This document shows positions 18,030-28,076 of a DNA stretch of 64,000 bases, piece after piece. The translations under genes and the position numbers were made by a program. Below the pieces are notes generated by a model. That model saw only the letters and a list, made by a program, of their open reading frames with translations, searched no databases and had not been told where the DNA came from. Source of the stretch: Maridesulfovibrio sp. Lineage in GTDB: Bacteria; Desulfobacterota; Desulfovibrionia; Desulfovibrionales; Desulfovibrionaceae. Within the stretch, counting starts at the first letter, position 1; the number at the start of each line of letters is the position of its first letter. The DNA lies in NCBI RefSeq assembly GCF_963676065.1, contig NZ_OY780933.1:1600001-1664000 (forward strand). The letters run 5' to 3'.

Positions 18030-21000
18030 ATGCATCAACATCCTGAAATCGCAAAATGGAACACTGACCCTGAATTTTCAGCACTTCCGGAAGAGGTGAA
18101 GGTTCAGAAAATCGGGAATTTTTTTGACCGTCAGTTGGTGGACAATGAGTTTTATTCTTTACCCAAAGCCGAACAGGTCGCAAGGCGTGGGCGGTTTGTT
18201 TCTTCCCATCTTCCTGCCGGGTCCGGTCAGTCCATCCAGCAGGCCCCGGAAGAGTCTTTTGTTGATTCGATTAAAGGCTTCTTTGATCCCGGTTTATCTG
18301 AGGAAGAAAAAGCACAATCAGCAATAGCCATCACCAACGCAGAAGACCAGAACCGCGGACCTCATGAATTTATGGGGCCTGACCGGAATGTGGTTACTGA
18401 TGTTGCTTTGAACCTTACTCGTGGCGCACTTGCGGATGCCCCTGAAACTCTGCTCCGCGCCGGGCGAACACTGGGTCTTGATACTGATGATGGAATTAAA
18501 GCCGTTCAGGATTTCAGAAATATAAATTTTCAGCCGTCGTTTCAGGCTTTGAATCAGCCTTTGCGCCGAGATATGACCGAGGGAGCTGCGTCGAGTGCCG
18601 CCAGCATGGTTGCCGGTGCGCCGGGAATGGTGGCAGGGGTAATAGGCGGACCAGTGGGAATGGCCGCAGGATATGCTACCAGCGGTGGTACAATCTATGG
18701 TCTGGCTGAATATGATCAGTTTATGGAAGAAGCAGAAAAGGCCGGACTTAATCGGGAAGATGTGAGACCAGAAGCTATAGCCTCGGCTGTCGCAGAAGGC
18801 GGACTTGAAGGGGTTTCCAATTTTCTGGATATGGTTTTGATGAAAGTCGGCAAACCCATCACCAGTGCTGCTACCAATCGTTTGAAGCTGTTCGCTACAA
18901 ACTACGCTAAGACCGTGGCTTCCGAAGTCCCTACAGAAATGGCACAGTCTGCATCTGAAGTAGCTCTACGGAACAAAGCAGGTTTTGAAGAGCAAAGCCC
19001 GTGGGAAGCTGCAAAGTCAGCTATTCGTCCGACGCTTTTCTCAGGTGTTGGCTTTGCCGGAGCCAGTACGCTTTCCAGAAGGCACAAGCCTATTCCTCAG
19101 GACAAGCCCACCGACTTGCTGAACGAGGGTTTGGAACCTCTGGAGGAGAAGCCTGTTCAGGCTCTTAACCTCTCCCAAGGCACAGCACGAGCCCTACCCT
19201 TGGATGCAATGCGCCAGCATTACCGACAGGAAGAGGCGAAGAATGGTCCGGCAGATAGTCCGCTAATGAATGCTATTGACGCTCAGTATGAACAGAATTC
19301 AGTGCCTTCCGCCTTACGTAGCGACATCATTGAGCGTAACCGCTTCCGTCCTTCTCCTGAGATTGAGGAGGGCATTAAAAGGGAAACCGCACTACGTGAA
19401 AACTCTCCTCTTGAAAGGTTCGACCACGCCGACACCCTTTCTGTTCAGCCGCAATCTCCAGTGGCTCCGACTCCTGTTCAAGAATCTTTTTCTTTATCTC
19501 CTCAGACAAATGAACACCTTGCGCCTACTCCCGTAGAGGAAACATTTTCATTATCTGGGCCTGAAGCTTATGTCGCTCCCGGCGAAGCCAAGGTAGTTGA
19601 AACTTCCCTTGGTCAGGCCGCACACGAAGCAGCCACTTCCCCCGTTAATAACCTCCCTGAGCCAACACAGGCCCAGAAGGAAGCCGGGAATTACAAGAAA
19701 GGTCACACCCGCATTCTGGGTATGGACATTGCCATCGAGAACCCTGCAGGTTCCGAGCGTTCCGGTAAAGATGATTCAGGCAAAGATTGGTCTGTACAGA
19801 TGGACCACCATTACGGCTACATTAAGGGCACTGTTGGCAAAGACAAGGACCACCTTGACCTTTTCATCAAAGACGGAGTTGAAGCCGATCAGGTGGAGAA
19901 TAAGCCCGTTTACGTGGTCGACCAGATTAATAAAGACGGTTCTTTTGATGAACATAAAATCATGGCCGGATTTGAGAACGAACAGGAAGCCCGTGCTGGC
20001 TACCTCTCCAATTATGAAGAAGGCTGGAGCGGTCTGGGTGCTATCACCGAAATGTCTCCCGAAAAGTTCAAGGGGTGGGTTAAGAACGGGAAGACAAAAA
20101 GGGCATTAGCATATAAGCGCCCATCTAAATCAGTTGGTTCCATAAATAAGCAAATCGAATCCGGCCCATACTCCCGCGAATCCCACGCCGATTTTATGGA
20201 CAAACTGAATAGCGGCGAAGTGGATTCTGAAACCTTCAAGCAGAACTTCAAGAAGGTTCAGGAAGGCAAATATTCCATCCTTGCTGACTTGAGCAAGCTG
20301 ACCAAGAAGAAGCTCCTGTCTATGACCGGCCTCCGCTACACCATGAGCGACAAGAAGGACACTCTTGTTCGTGCTGCATATGAAAGCATGGTCAATTCCT
20401 TTTCTCTGGGTAAGCCTATTTCTTACATGATGACCGCTGACGGTTTGAGTAAGGTTCGGGCTCTGGAAGACATAGTTAATTCTGTGACCGATGAAGATTT
20501 GAAAGCCCACGCTGAAGCTTACAGCAAACGCAGGGCCAAACAGGATGAATACATCAAGGGTAAGCAGAAAGCTTTGGATAATCCCGAGACCTATGAAGAC
20601 TATGAGTTCTTTGTCCGTGTTAAAGGAGTTGAGTCCCTTACCACTGAACAACATATGCGCTGGGACGAGCTTCAAGCTGAGAAGTCTGGTAAGCAGAAGG
20701 AAGCCCAGCGAGAGCAGCAGGCTACCGTTAAAGCCGTGCAGTCTGAAAGCGTCCAGATGGAATACAAAGGGCAGACCGTTCATTCCAAGCACGGACACGA
20801 TCTCTTCGTGGTTGGACTTGCTGAACGAGTAGACAAGCCTGTTTTTCAGGAACTCAAGAATAAAGCCAAGCAGCTAGGTGGTTATTATTCAATCTACCGG
20901 GCTAAAGGGGCTATCCCCGGTTTCCAGTTCAAGACCAAGGAAGCCGCTGACAAGTTTATAGGGCTGCAGGATGGCGATATTTCCAAGACCGACCTTATTG

Positions 21001-24000
21001 AACAGAAAGAGGATCAGTCTCAAAACAAGGCAGTCTCTAAGCTGAGGGGAATGGCTTCCTCCTTGCGTGAAAGCGCAGAGGAGAACCTTGGGCAGGAGCG
21101 CAAAACAAACACGGCGAGGAGAGCCAATCAAGCCGCATATGCTGAAGATCAGGCTCAAAAGAGTATCCAGTTCGCCCAGACCATGGAGAATCTTGCTGAT
21201 GCCATTGAGTCCGGTGAAGCCAAGATGCTTTCCGGTATCAAGGCCAAGACTCATGTGGAGTTGCTTGAATCTTTAACCCGAATAGCAAAACGGCAGCACG
21301 ATTCTGCCAATGATGTAAGCTATTCGCAAAGCCAGAAGACAACGGCAACCCCTGAACACATGAGTGCGGCTAAACTGCCCAGTTTGACCTTTGACCGGGG
21401 TGTCATCCTCGACATGGCAAAGGATGTTGAAACTATCCGGGGTGGTAAACGGCTTGCCTTGATGCTCAGGGCCAGAGCCAAAAGAGCGAAGCGCGTTCAA
21501 GGACGCCATGATCCCGTCTATAATTTCCGTTTGTATGATGAAAAGTTAATCCGCGATCTGGTTGCCAAGTTCAACCAGTCCGGCGATAAATATAAAGGCT
21601 GGCAGGTCCGTGACAAAGTTGCTGATCTTGACCGGCTGGCTCGCATGGGCATCACCACGGATGCCGAGCTGCGCGTTGCTCTGCGTGAATATCTCACTTA
21701 CCGCGGTAAAAAGATGAAGGCTGATCCGGTCAAGGAGGCTGAACGTGCTCTTGTTGGTCGCAAGATAGACGGCTACTTCCCGACTCCCAAGCCTATTGTT
21801 GAGCGCATGCTTGAAGAAGCAGAGGTTGAACCGGGAATGGATGTGCTTGAACCCAGTGCGGGCAAGGGCAATATTGCCGACCTCATCAAGGAAGATGAGC
21901 CGGAAGCCAACCTTGAAACCATTGAACCAGTGCAGGACCTGCGCACGATTCTTGAAGCCAAAGAGCATAATCTTGTTGGCCGGAATTTTCTTGAGCATGA
22001 CGGCGAATATGACCGCATCATCATGAACCCGCCTTTCGAGAAACGGCAGGACGTTGAACATGTAAGGAATGCTTACAAGTTGCTCAAGCCTGGTGGTCGG
22101 GTTGTAGCTATCATGTCTGAAGGTCCGTTCTTCGGTAAGGACAAAGTCGCTACCGACTTCAGGGAATGGCTGAATACTGTGGGCTGGTCTGAGAAATTGC
22201 CCGAAGGATCTTTCAAAAGTTCGGAACGTCCTACCGGTGTAGCAACCAGACTTGTCGTAATTGATAAGCCGGATGCTGTTTCCGGTGGCAATGCAGCCGA
22301 AACAAGCGTAAAATCCCCTGAAACAACCTCAATAGGAGCCGTTTCAGATGAGCGACACCAAGATACAGAAAGAAGACACAAACGAGTTCTGGGAGAACGC
22401 GACAGCGGAAGACGGGCTCGACCTTCTTCTGGCGATCAAGGACCAGAAGAGGGAAAAGGAACAGGATCAGAAAATCAGAACAGCAACCGAAGTACCCAAG
22501 GTTCAGCAGTAAGCGTACTCCACTCCGAAGGCGAGGACGCAGGTCATTATGAATTGCGTGAAGCTTCTGACCTTATTCCTTCCCATCAAGCGACTCAGGG
22601 ATTCAAAAAACATGAAGCCTATCCTGATGATGTTCAGGAGCGGCCTTATCATTCTGATAAGAACGAGCAGATCAAGGTAAAGACCAATGCGTCACAGCTT
22701 GATCCTCGTTTTGTCGTGTCTGATAACCCTGACGCTGTAAACGGCCCTCCTATCATCACCAGTGACGGTATTGTCCTTGGCGGCAACTCCCGGACCATGA
22801 GCATCCAATATGCCTACGAGAATTATCCCGATAAAGCCGGGAGCTATGTCGACGCCCTGAAGCGTAAGGCGGAAAGCTTTGGGCTGGACTCCAGCGACGT
22901 TAATTCATTCAGACAGCCGGTGCTTGTCCGTTCCATTGATGACAGCATCAGCCGTAAGGACATGGCCCGCAAAGCCCGTTTGTATAACCAGTCACGCATG
23001 CAGGGATTGGACTCCACTGCTGAGGGTATTTCCAAGGGTCGCATGATTTCCAAGCAGTCTATGGCGACTCTGGCTCAGGCTTTGGAAGACTTCTCGACCT
23101 TGCGCTCCTATCTTGATTCGAATAGCTCACGAAAATTGATTGATTCTTTGCTTGCAGATGGGGTTCTTGAATCTACGCAAATTGGCAAGCTCTCTAAAGG
23201 CACCGGTCTGCTTAACTCTGAAGGAAAGCGTCTTGTTGAGCTGGCTGTTCGTGGGCACATCATTGATGATTTCGACACTCTCGATAGATTGCCAGATAGC
23301 ATTCTGGAAAAATTGGACCGCATAGTCCCAGCTGCCTCCAAAGTCAAAAACAGAGGCGGAGACTGGGATATTACCCCCATTCTGAAAAATGCCCTGCAGC
23401 ATGTAGTCAAGTTCAGAGCTTCAAAGGCTGAAACATTGGATACTTACTTTGGGCAAGCCACTCTATTTGGTGAAGATTCAAGCAAGTCCAACCCTCTTGT
23501 GCAGAGGTTGGCGCGGGCTGCTGTGTCCGCCAAGCCTACCGTTTTCAGGGGAATGTGGACCGAGTACGCCAAGAAGGCCGTGGCAGATAAAAAAGACCAA
23601 GCAGCTTTACCCGGAGCGGAGCCTGTCTCGCCTGAAGAGGCCCAGAGGGCCTTTGAAGACAAAACACGGTTTTCATTTTCCAAAAGCAATCCTGCTAAAG
23701 GTTCTACAGTTGCCGAAGTAAAAGAGGTTATTTCCAAATTGGAAACAGCCTCTGTCAATGCTGGCCGCACTGAGGTTGTGCAGTCGGTCGAAGACCTGCC
23801 TCAGCACATTCAGGATGAATTCAATGCGACCGGCGGCGGGGTACTTGAAGCTGCGTACCATGACGGGAAAACCTACATTGTCGCTGACAGCATCCCGAAT
23901 TCAAAGCGGGCTGTACAACTGTGGATGCATGAACAAGGGGTCCACCATGGCTTGCGTGGCTTCTTTGGCGAGAAGGATTTGAAGCAGTTTTTGAGTAAGG

Positions 24001-27000
24001 TCCACCTTAGTGCAGCGAAATCCTCAATCTATAAGAACATCGTCGATCTTTATGGTTTGGATATTAATAAAGCCGAAGACCGCCAGATGGCTGCTGAGGA
24101 ATACCTTGCTCATGTTGGCGAAAAGGTGGGAGCCGGTGAAGCCCTTAGTGGGCGCGAAAAAAGCATATGGCAACAGATTGTTGCTATGTTCCGTCGTTGG
24201 CTGAACCAGTTGAGCTTTTCCAAGGACGCCACACTGACCTATGCGGAGATTGAGCAGACTGTAGCTGACGTTATTTCTTGGACCGTTCACGGCCCTGCAG
24301 GACAGTTAAGTTATGATGCTGATCCGGCGGTTGCCTTCTCCAAGGATGCGACAGAAGAGCAGCTTGAAGCCGGAAGACAGCTTCAGGAGGATATAGACGA
24401 GTGGAGCCAGCAACTTGATAATTTCAGTAAAGGCAAATTCAATAGTCGTAAAGATTTACAGTTGGGCGAAACCCCAGACGTACTCAGGAAATTAGGTATT
24501 CCTGCGCGCCCTATGGTTATGGTCCAAAGCGACGTTGCCAAAGTCATGTCGGATAGAGAGGATCACGCGATACCGCTTGAATCACTCAAGCAGCTTCCGC
24601 GACAGCTTGCAGCACCTGTAATGGTTTTCAAATCCGCAACAGTGCCAGACGCTTTTGTTTTTCTCACTGAGATTAAGCTGGGAAGAAAATCCGTGATGGC
24701 AGCAGTTCATTACGACACAAAAAGCCAGCATGTTAAAGTTAACAAAGTGGCAAGCATGTATGGTAGGTGGCCCAGTTGGTACGCTCGGCAGATGGAAGAA
24801 GGGAGACTTGTTTACAGAGACAAAAAGAAAAGCCTCGCTTGGGCGAGGACGAACGGGCTACAATTGCCCAAGGTTCCGCTCAAACGAGGCAACAATAAAA
24901 TAATAACTGAAAAAGATATTGTCAAGCCTGTATTGCCCGGTGATGCTCTGCGTTTCTCTCGTGGCGAAATGACTGCTCAGCAGGTAGTTGAAACAGTTAA
25001 CGAACCTGAAATCCGCAACTTCCTGAATGACAAGGATTTGTCAGCCCTACAGGAGGTCGGTTCACTCCCCCATTGGATTGCAAAGCGGTTTCCTGAGTTC
25101 CAGAAAATATATGAAGTCCATTTGGGTCGCATGGAAAAACGTTCGGCTATGTTCAGTGATTCGCTGGCAGAGGTAGAGGATTTCTTTACCGGGCTTAACA
25201 AAAAAGAGCTTCAGGAAATTTCTGATATGGTCTGGAAGCTGGACGGTGAAAAGATCAAGGATATTACTGAAAGTAAGTTTGTTGTTGCCACGGACAAGGA
25301 CGGTAAGAAAGTTCGCGAAAATGGACGTGCTGTCCTTGAGTCCAACCCTGAATTTTATGAGCAGTTTGAGAAATGGCTTAAAGGGCAGGGGATGTCCAAG
25401 AAAGCCGCTAAGGTTTTCCTTGCTGTGCGTAAGTCTTTGGATAGTGATTTCCTGCGGGCATATGATGCAATGCGCCAGATGTCGGATATCTCAGATTCTG
25501 ATCTGGATCAGTTTAGAAAGAATATCAATCATATTCAGAACTACTTTCCGCATCACCGGTATGGACAGTATTATGTAGCCGGTTATGCCGATGATGGGAA
25601 TGGTGCGCGTGTCTGCGTTTACCGGGAACATTTTGACGCACTCAACAAATTGCGTGCTAACACAATAGCTGCTGATAAAATTAAGGAATTAAAAGAAAAA
25701 TATCCTGATGTTCACACTTGGGATAAGGGTAAGAATCAGCGTCTTCCTGAAGAAGTCTATGGGGTGCCCATAGATAGCAACGCCATGGAACAGGTGATAG
25801 CGAGTGCCGCTTCATCAATTGCCGATCCTGATCAGGCCGGAGATATCCGCAACAAGCTGACTCAAGCGGTTTCGGATGTACTCAAGTCTCGTGGTTGGGG
25901 TAGTCATGCCATAGGACGCAAGAATATTCCGGGACATGAAACCGAAGACATTCGCAGAGTTCTGTATGATTACAAAGCAGGGTTGACCGGCTGGCTGACA
26001 AAGATGGAGGCCAGTAAGGAAATGACCGCCGCTGTGGGCAAAATTAATGCCCGGAAGAATCCGAAGCTGTACCGGTACGCTTTGACCTATGTTCAAAATA
26101 TGTTGCGTAACTCAGACAGCATTGACCGGGCCGTAGGCAACGTGAAGTCCTTAGCTTTCGCTTGGTATCTTGGCGGCAATATTAAAACCGCTGCGCTCAA
26201 CCTGACACAGAACATCATCACCGGTGTTCCTCGTCTGGGTATGGAGACAAACGCAGGAAGCATTAAAATTTTTAATGCAGCTGCAAGCAGCATTGTTTCA
26301 GCAGCCTCCGGATCAAAGAATCTTACCAAGGACGAACAGCGACTGCTTGATGATATGTATAAGGAAGGCATTATAACCGAAGCTTTCCTTGACGAGATCC
26401 GGGGTGAAGTTTCCGGCATATCCGGCTCCCGGGCTTGGAACAAAACTCTTAAATGGATGGGTATGCCCATGGCAATTGCTGAACGTTTCAACCGGGCTAC
26501 ATTGGCTCTCGCGGCGTACCGTGTTGCTCGTGACGGACAGCTCAAGAGGCAGGAAACAAAAGACGCTCTCGGTTTAAAGGAAGGCGACAAGGCAAGCTAT
26601 GACCAGAGCAAGCAATTTGCCGAGGGACTCGTTAATGATGCGCACTTTGTTTATGGCAAGGCGAATCTCCCTCAGCCGTTTCGTAGTTCTACACTCGGTA
26701 GGCTCGGTTCATCCATGTACACGTTCCGCACATTCTCCCACAACCTGCTTTCTTTGTGGGGCTGGATGCTCAGAAGTCAGGGCAAGGAGGGAGCAAAAGC
26801 TTTTGGTAAGAGTCTTTTTGCCACTGCATCCCTTGGCGGTGTAACAGCGTTGCCGTTTTACTATTCGGCTATGGCTATTACTCAAGCATTAACCGGAGAT
26901 GACGACGACTGGACTGAAGAGGTTCGCAAGAAGCTTCCTGAAAGCGATATTGCGAGAGATATAGTTTGCTATGGCGTTCCTGCTATGGCCGGGATCAGTA

Positions 27001-27638
27001 TGGGCGGTTCCCTCGGCATTGAGGTTCCGCTTGCCCGCCATATTGAACCAGGAGCAGACGCTGAATCTGTTGTCGCCGGGAACATCGGTGAAATTCTGGG
27101 CATCCCTTATGATTTGCTAATGAAGCCATCTAAAGTAGCGAAGTACAGTCGTGCAGGAGATAATTATCGAGCAGTTGAGGAAGCTGCCCCTACTGTTATT
27201 AAAAACATGATGAAGGCTTACCGGATGTACACCGAAGGTCAGACATCACTTTCAGGTAGACCAATCAATGAACCGGGTAAGATAGGCCCCCGCAAGCTTG
27301 AACTTGGTGAAGCGATTAAAAAGGGATTCGGCTTTCAACCCTTGGAGAGCACGAAGAATTGGAATAACTACCGGGCAAGATCCATATCTAGTAAGTTACG
27401 GAAAGATAAGCTTGCTAATCTCTCCAACAATCTGATCCGGGCTATTCGTGATAATGACAGAGAAAGAATGATGGATATCTTCGCTGACCTTAACAAGTGG
27501 AACAAGTCAGCATTTGAAGATAAAAAAGTTTGGCTGGTAATTAGCCCCGCAGACATTAAACGAGGGATTGCGTCCCGGGCAAAAGTTCGGGGTATGAGCA
27601 AACGAGATTTGTTTCGCATGGCCGAACAGATGAAATAA
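18030..27638 (+). CDS. Giant polyvalent ejection protein (3202 aa) with pyrophosphatase-like, methyltransferase, DdrB/ParB-like, metallopeptidase and MuF-C-like domains
   Basis: ATG 18030 is preferred over the open frame from 18006 because AGGAG (18020-18024) lies before it. By established knowledge of polyvalent proteins, such giants enter the host with the phage DNA and protect it. Segments in order: Gly/Ala membrane-active region about 189-222; inorganic-pyrophosphatase-like domain about 553-696 (GYIKGTVGKDKDHLDLF); helical linker domains about 700-1150; Rossmann methyltransferase about 1245-1415 with LEPSAGKGN and NPPF (1333-1336); low-complexity region about 1440-1495; DdrB/ParB-like domain from about 1506 (GIVLGGNSRTMSI); zincin-like peptidase with HEQGVHHG at 1967-1974, an HExxxH form known in these proteins; MuF C-terminal-like toxin/nuclease-type domain about 2140-2304; long helical region with a hydrophobic segment about 2928-2957; C-terminal module shared with the gene at 14913. 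The N- and C-terminal linkers belong to large polyvalent-protein-associated domains. Exact domain names need profile searches. Confidence 0.85.
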   Translation: MHQHPEIAKWNTDPEFSALPEEVKVQKIGNFFDRQLVDNEFYSLPKAEQVARRGRFVSSHLPAGSGQSIQQAPEESFVDSIKGFFDPGLSEEEKAQSAIAITNAEDQNRGPHEFMGPDRNVVTDVALNLTRGALADAPETLLRAGRTLGLDTDDGIKAVQDFRNINFQPSFQALNQPLRRDMTEGAASSAASMVAGAPGMVAGVIGGPVGMAAGYATSGGTIYGLAEYDQFMEEAEKAGLNREDVRPEAIASAVAEGGLEGVSNFLDMVLMKVGKPITSAATNRLKLFATNYAKTVASEVPTEMAQSASEVALRNKAGFEEQSPWEAAKSAIRPTLFSGVGFAGASTLSRRHKPIPQDKPTDLLNEGLEPLEEKPVQALNLSQGTARALPLDAMRQHYRQEEAKNGPADSPLMNAIDAQYEQNSVPSALRSDIIERNRFRPSPEIEEGIKRETALRENSPLERFDHADTLSVQPQSPVAPTPVQESFSLSPQTNEHLAPTPVEETFSLSGPEAYVAPGEAKVVETSLGQAAHEAATSPVNNLPEPTQAQKEAGNYKKGHTRILGMDIAIENPAGSERSGKDDSGKDWSVQMDHHYGYIKGTVGKDKDHLDLFIKDGVEADQVENKPVYVVDQINKDGSFDEHKIMAGFENEQEARAGYLSNYEEGWSGLGAITEMSPEKFKGWVKNGKTKRALAYKRPSKSVGSINKQIESGPYSRESHADFMDKLNSGEVDSETFKQNFKKVQEGKYSILADLSKLTKKKLLSMTGLRYTMSDKKDTLVRAAYESMVNSFSLGKPISYMMTADGLSKVRALEDIVNSVTDEDLKAHAEAYSKRRAKQDEYIKGKQKALDNPETYEDYEFFVRVKGVESLTTEQHMRWDELQAEKSGKQKEAQREQQATVKAVQSESVQMEYKGQTVHSKHGHDLFVVGLAERVDKPVFQELKNKAKQLGGYYSIYRAKGAIPGFQFKTKEAADKFIGLQDGDISKTDLIEQKEDQSQNKAVSKLRGMASSLRESAEENLGQERKTNTARRANQAAYAEDQAQKSIQFAQTMENLADAIESGEAKMLSGIKAKTHVELLESLTRIAKRQHDSANDVSYSQSQKTTATPEHMSAAKLPSLTFDRGVILDMAKDVETIRGGKRLALMLRARAKRAKRVQGRHDPVYNFRLYDEKLIRDLVAKFNQSGDKYKGWQVRDKVADLDRLARMGITTDAELRVALREYLTYRGKKMKADPVKEAERALVGRKIDGYFPTPKPIVERMLEEAEVEPGMDVLEPSAGKGNIADLIKEDEPEANLETIEPVQDLRTILEAKEHNLVGRNFLEHDGEYDRIIMNPPFEKRQDVEHVRNAYKLLKPGGRVVAIMSEGPFFGKDKVATDFREWLNTVGWSEKLPEGSFKSSERPTGVATRLVVIDKPDAVSGGNAAETSVKSPETTSIGAVSDERHQDTERRHKRVLGERDSGRRARPSSGDQGPEEGKGTGSENQNSNRSTQGSAVSVLHSEGEDAGHYELREASDLIPSHQATQGFKKHEAYPDDVQERPYHSDKNEQIKVKTNASQLDPRFVVSDNPDAVNGPPIITSDGIVLGGNSRTMSIQYAYENYPDKAGSYVDALKRKAESFGLDSSDVNSFRQPVLVRSIDDSISRKDMARKARLYNQSRMQGLDSTAEGISKGRMISKQSMATLAQALEDFSTLRSYLDSNSSRKLIDSLLADGVLESTQIGKLSKGTGLLNSEGKRLVELAVRGHIIDDFDTLDRLPDSILEKLDRIVPAASKVKNRGGDWDITPILKNALQHVVKFRASKAETLDTYFGQATLFGEDSSKSNPLVQRLARAAVSAKPTVFRGMWTEYAKKAVADKKDQAALPGAEPVSPEEAQRAFEDKTRFSFSKSNPAKGSTVAEVKEVISKLETASVNAGRTEVVQSVEDLPQHIQDEFNATGGGVLEAAYHDGKTYIVADSIPNSKRAVQLWMHEQGVHHGLRGFFGEKDLKQFLSKVHLSAAKSSIYKNIVDLYGLDINKAEDRQMAAEEYLAHVGEKVGAGEALSGREKSIWQQIVAMFRRWLNQLSFSKDATLTYAEIEQTVADVISWTVHGPAGQLSYDADPAVAFSKDATEEQLEAGRQLQEDIDEWSQQLDNFSKGKFNSRKDLQLGETPDVLRKLGIPARPMVMVQSDVAKVMSDREDHAIPLESLKQLPRQLAAPVMVFKSATVPDAFVFLTEIKLGRKSVMAAVHYDTKSQHVKVNKVASMYGRWPSWYARQMEEGRLVYRDKKKSLAWARTNGLQLPKVPLKRGNNKIITEKDIVKPVLPGDALRFSRGEMTAQQVVETVNEPEIRNFLNDKDLSALQEVGSLPHWIAKRFPEFQKIYEVHLGRMEKRSAMFSDSLAEVEDFFTGLNKKELQEISDMVWKLDGEKIKDITESKFVVATDKDGKKVRENGRAVLESNPEFYEQFEKWLKGQGMSKKAAKVFLAVRKSLDSDFLRAYDAMRQMSDISDSDLDQFRKNINHIQNYFPHHRYGQYYVAGYADDGNGARVCVYREHFDALNKLRANTIAADKIKELKEKYPDVHTWDKGKNQRLPEEVYGVPIDSNAMEQVIASAASSIADPDQAGDIRNKLTQAVSDVLKSRGWGSHAIGRKNIPGHETEDIRRVLYDYKAGLTGWLTKMEASKEMTAAVGKINARKNPKLYRYALTYVQNMLRNSDSIDRAVGNVKSLAFAWYLGGNIKTAALNLTQNIITGVPRLGMETNAGSIKIFNAAASSIVSAASGSKNLTKDEQRLLDDMYKEGIITEAFLDEIRGEVSGISGSRAWNKTLKWMGMPMAIAERFNRATLALAAYRVARDGQLKRQETKDALGLKEGDKASYDQSKQFAEGLVNDAHFVYGKANLPQPFRSSTLGRLGSSMYTFRTFSHNLLSLWGWMLRSQGKEGAKAFGKSLFATASLGGVTALPFYYSAMAITQALTGDDDDWTEEVRKKLPESDIARDIVCYGVPAMAGISMGGSLGIEVPLARHIEPGADAESVVAGNIGEILGIPYDLLMKPSKVAKYSRAGDNYRAVEEAAPTVIKNMMKAYRMYTEGQTSLSGRPINEPGKIGPRKLELGEAIKKGFGFQPLESTKNWNNYRARSISSKLRKDKLANLSNNLIRAIRDNDRERMMDIFADLNKWNKSAFEDKKVWLVISPADIKRGIASRAKVRGMSKRDLFRMAEQMK
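22348..22512 (+). CDS. Candidate overlapping small gene inside the polyvalent gene (+1 frame, 54 aa)
   Basis: ATG 22348 to TAA 22510, read in the +1 frame relative to the giant gene. AGGAG at 22334-22338 is nine bases before the ATG. The predicted product is an ordinary acidic helical protein (MSDTKIQKEDTNEFWENA, later AEDGLDLLLAIKDQKREKEQ). In the giant frame the same bases read as an Arg/Gly/Ser/Gln-rich string with no domain character, between the methyltransferase and DdrB-like domains. Either it is a real embedded gene or it is the relic of a separate gene absorbed when two genes fused. Confidence 0.45.
   Translation: MSDTKIQKEDTNEFWENATAEDGLDLLLAIKDQKREKEQDQKIRTATEVPKVQQ
27457..27562 (+). 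repeat. 106-bp direct repeat, copy 2
   Basis: The 3' end of the polyvalent gene. Same sequence as 15103-15208 apart from four mismatches, in the same coding frame. Confidence 0.9.
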
Positions 27639-27669
27639 GCTTACTCAATCTTCACTCATATAATTAACA

Positions 27670-27738
27670 GGGGTACGGGCCACATCAGTCCGCCCCCCTA
27701 TAAGAATCCTCGGTGTCAATGTTTTGCTGGGGATTCTT
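27670..27738 (+). terminator. Terminator region of the phage late operon
   Basis: Two hairpins follow the polyvalent stop: GGGG..GGGC (27670-27680) pairing with GTCC.GCCCC (about 27688-27697), then AAGAATCC 27702-27709 with GGATTCTT 27731-27738, followed by TATTTT. The second overlaps the 3' end of the small minus-strand gene, so it may end transcripts from both sides. Confidence 0.55.
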
Positions 27739-27922
27739 TATTTTGCGAGTATATGAGGTCGTCGAAATCTTCGGCGCTACGATCTATAGATTTTTTAATC
27801 CTTTCTAAAATATACGCCTCACCGCTTTTCTCCTCATCCCAGAGTTTTTCGATTACAACTTTCAATGCACAGCTTGAGCACATTAGATCCGATACACGTT
27901 TTTGATAATTTTGATCCGACAT
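27716..27922 (-). CDS. Small phage protein of unknown function
   Basis: 68 residues on the minus strand, with a strong GGAGGTGG ribosome binding site before the ATG at 27920-27922 and an AT-rich upstream region. It is a helical charged protein with a CSSC motif (residues 15-18). It runs against the late operon, so it is not part of it. Divergent from the small gene at 28077. Both may belong to the accessory end of the prophage. Confidence 0.65.
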   Translation of the reverse strand: MSDQNYQKRVSDLMCSSCALKVVIEKLWDEEKSGEAYILERIKKSIDRSAEDFDDLIYSQNKESPAKH

Positions 27923-28076
27923 TCTCCACCTCCGTAGGAATTGAAATCTAAATTTTGAGATCCGATGTGTATTAATAATTATTTAGCGATTAATATTCTC
28001 TTTAGTAAACCGTCAATATAATTGAATATATTATAGTTATGATTGTTCGTTAAACTGGTATATTAAGGAAAACATT

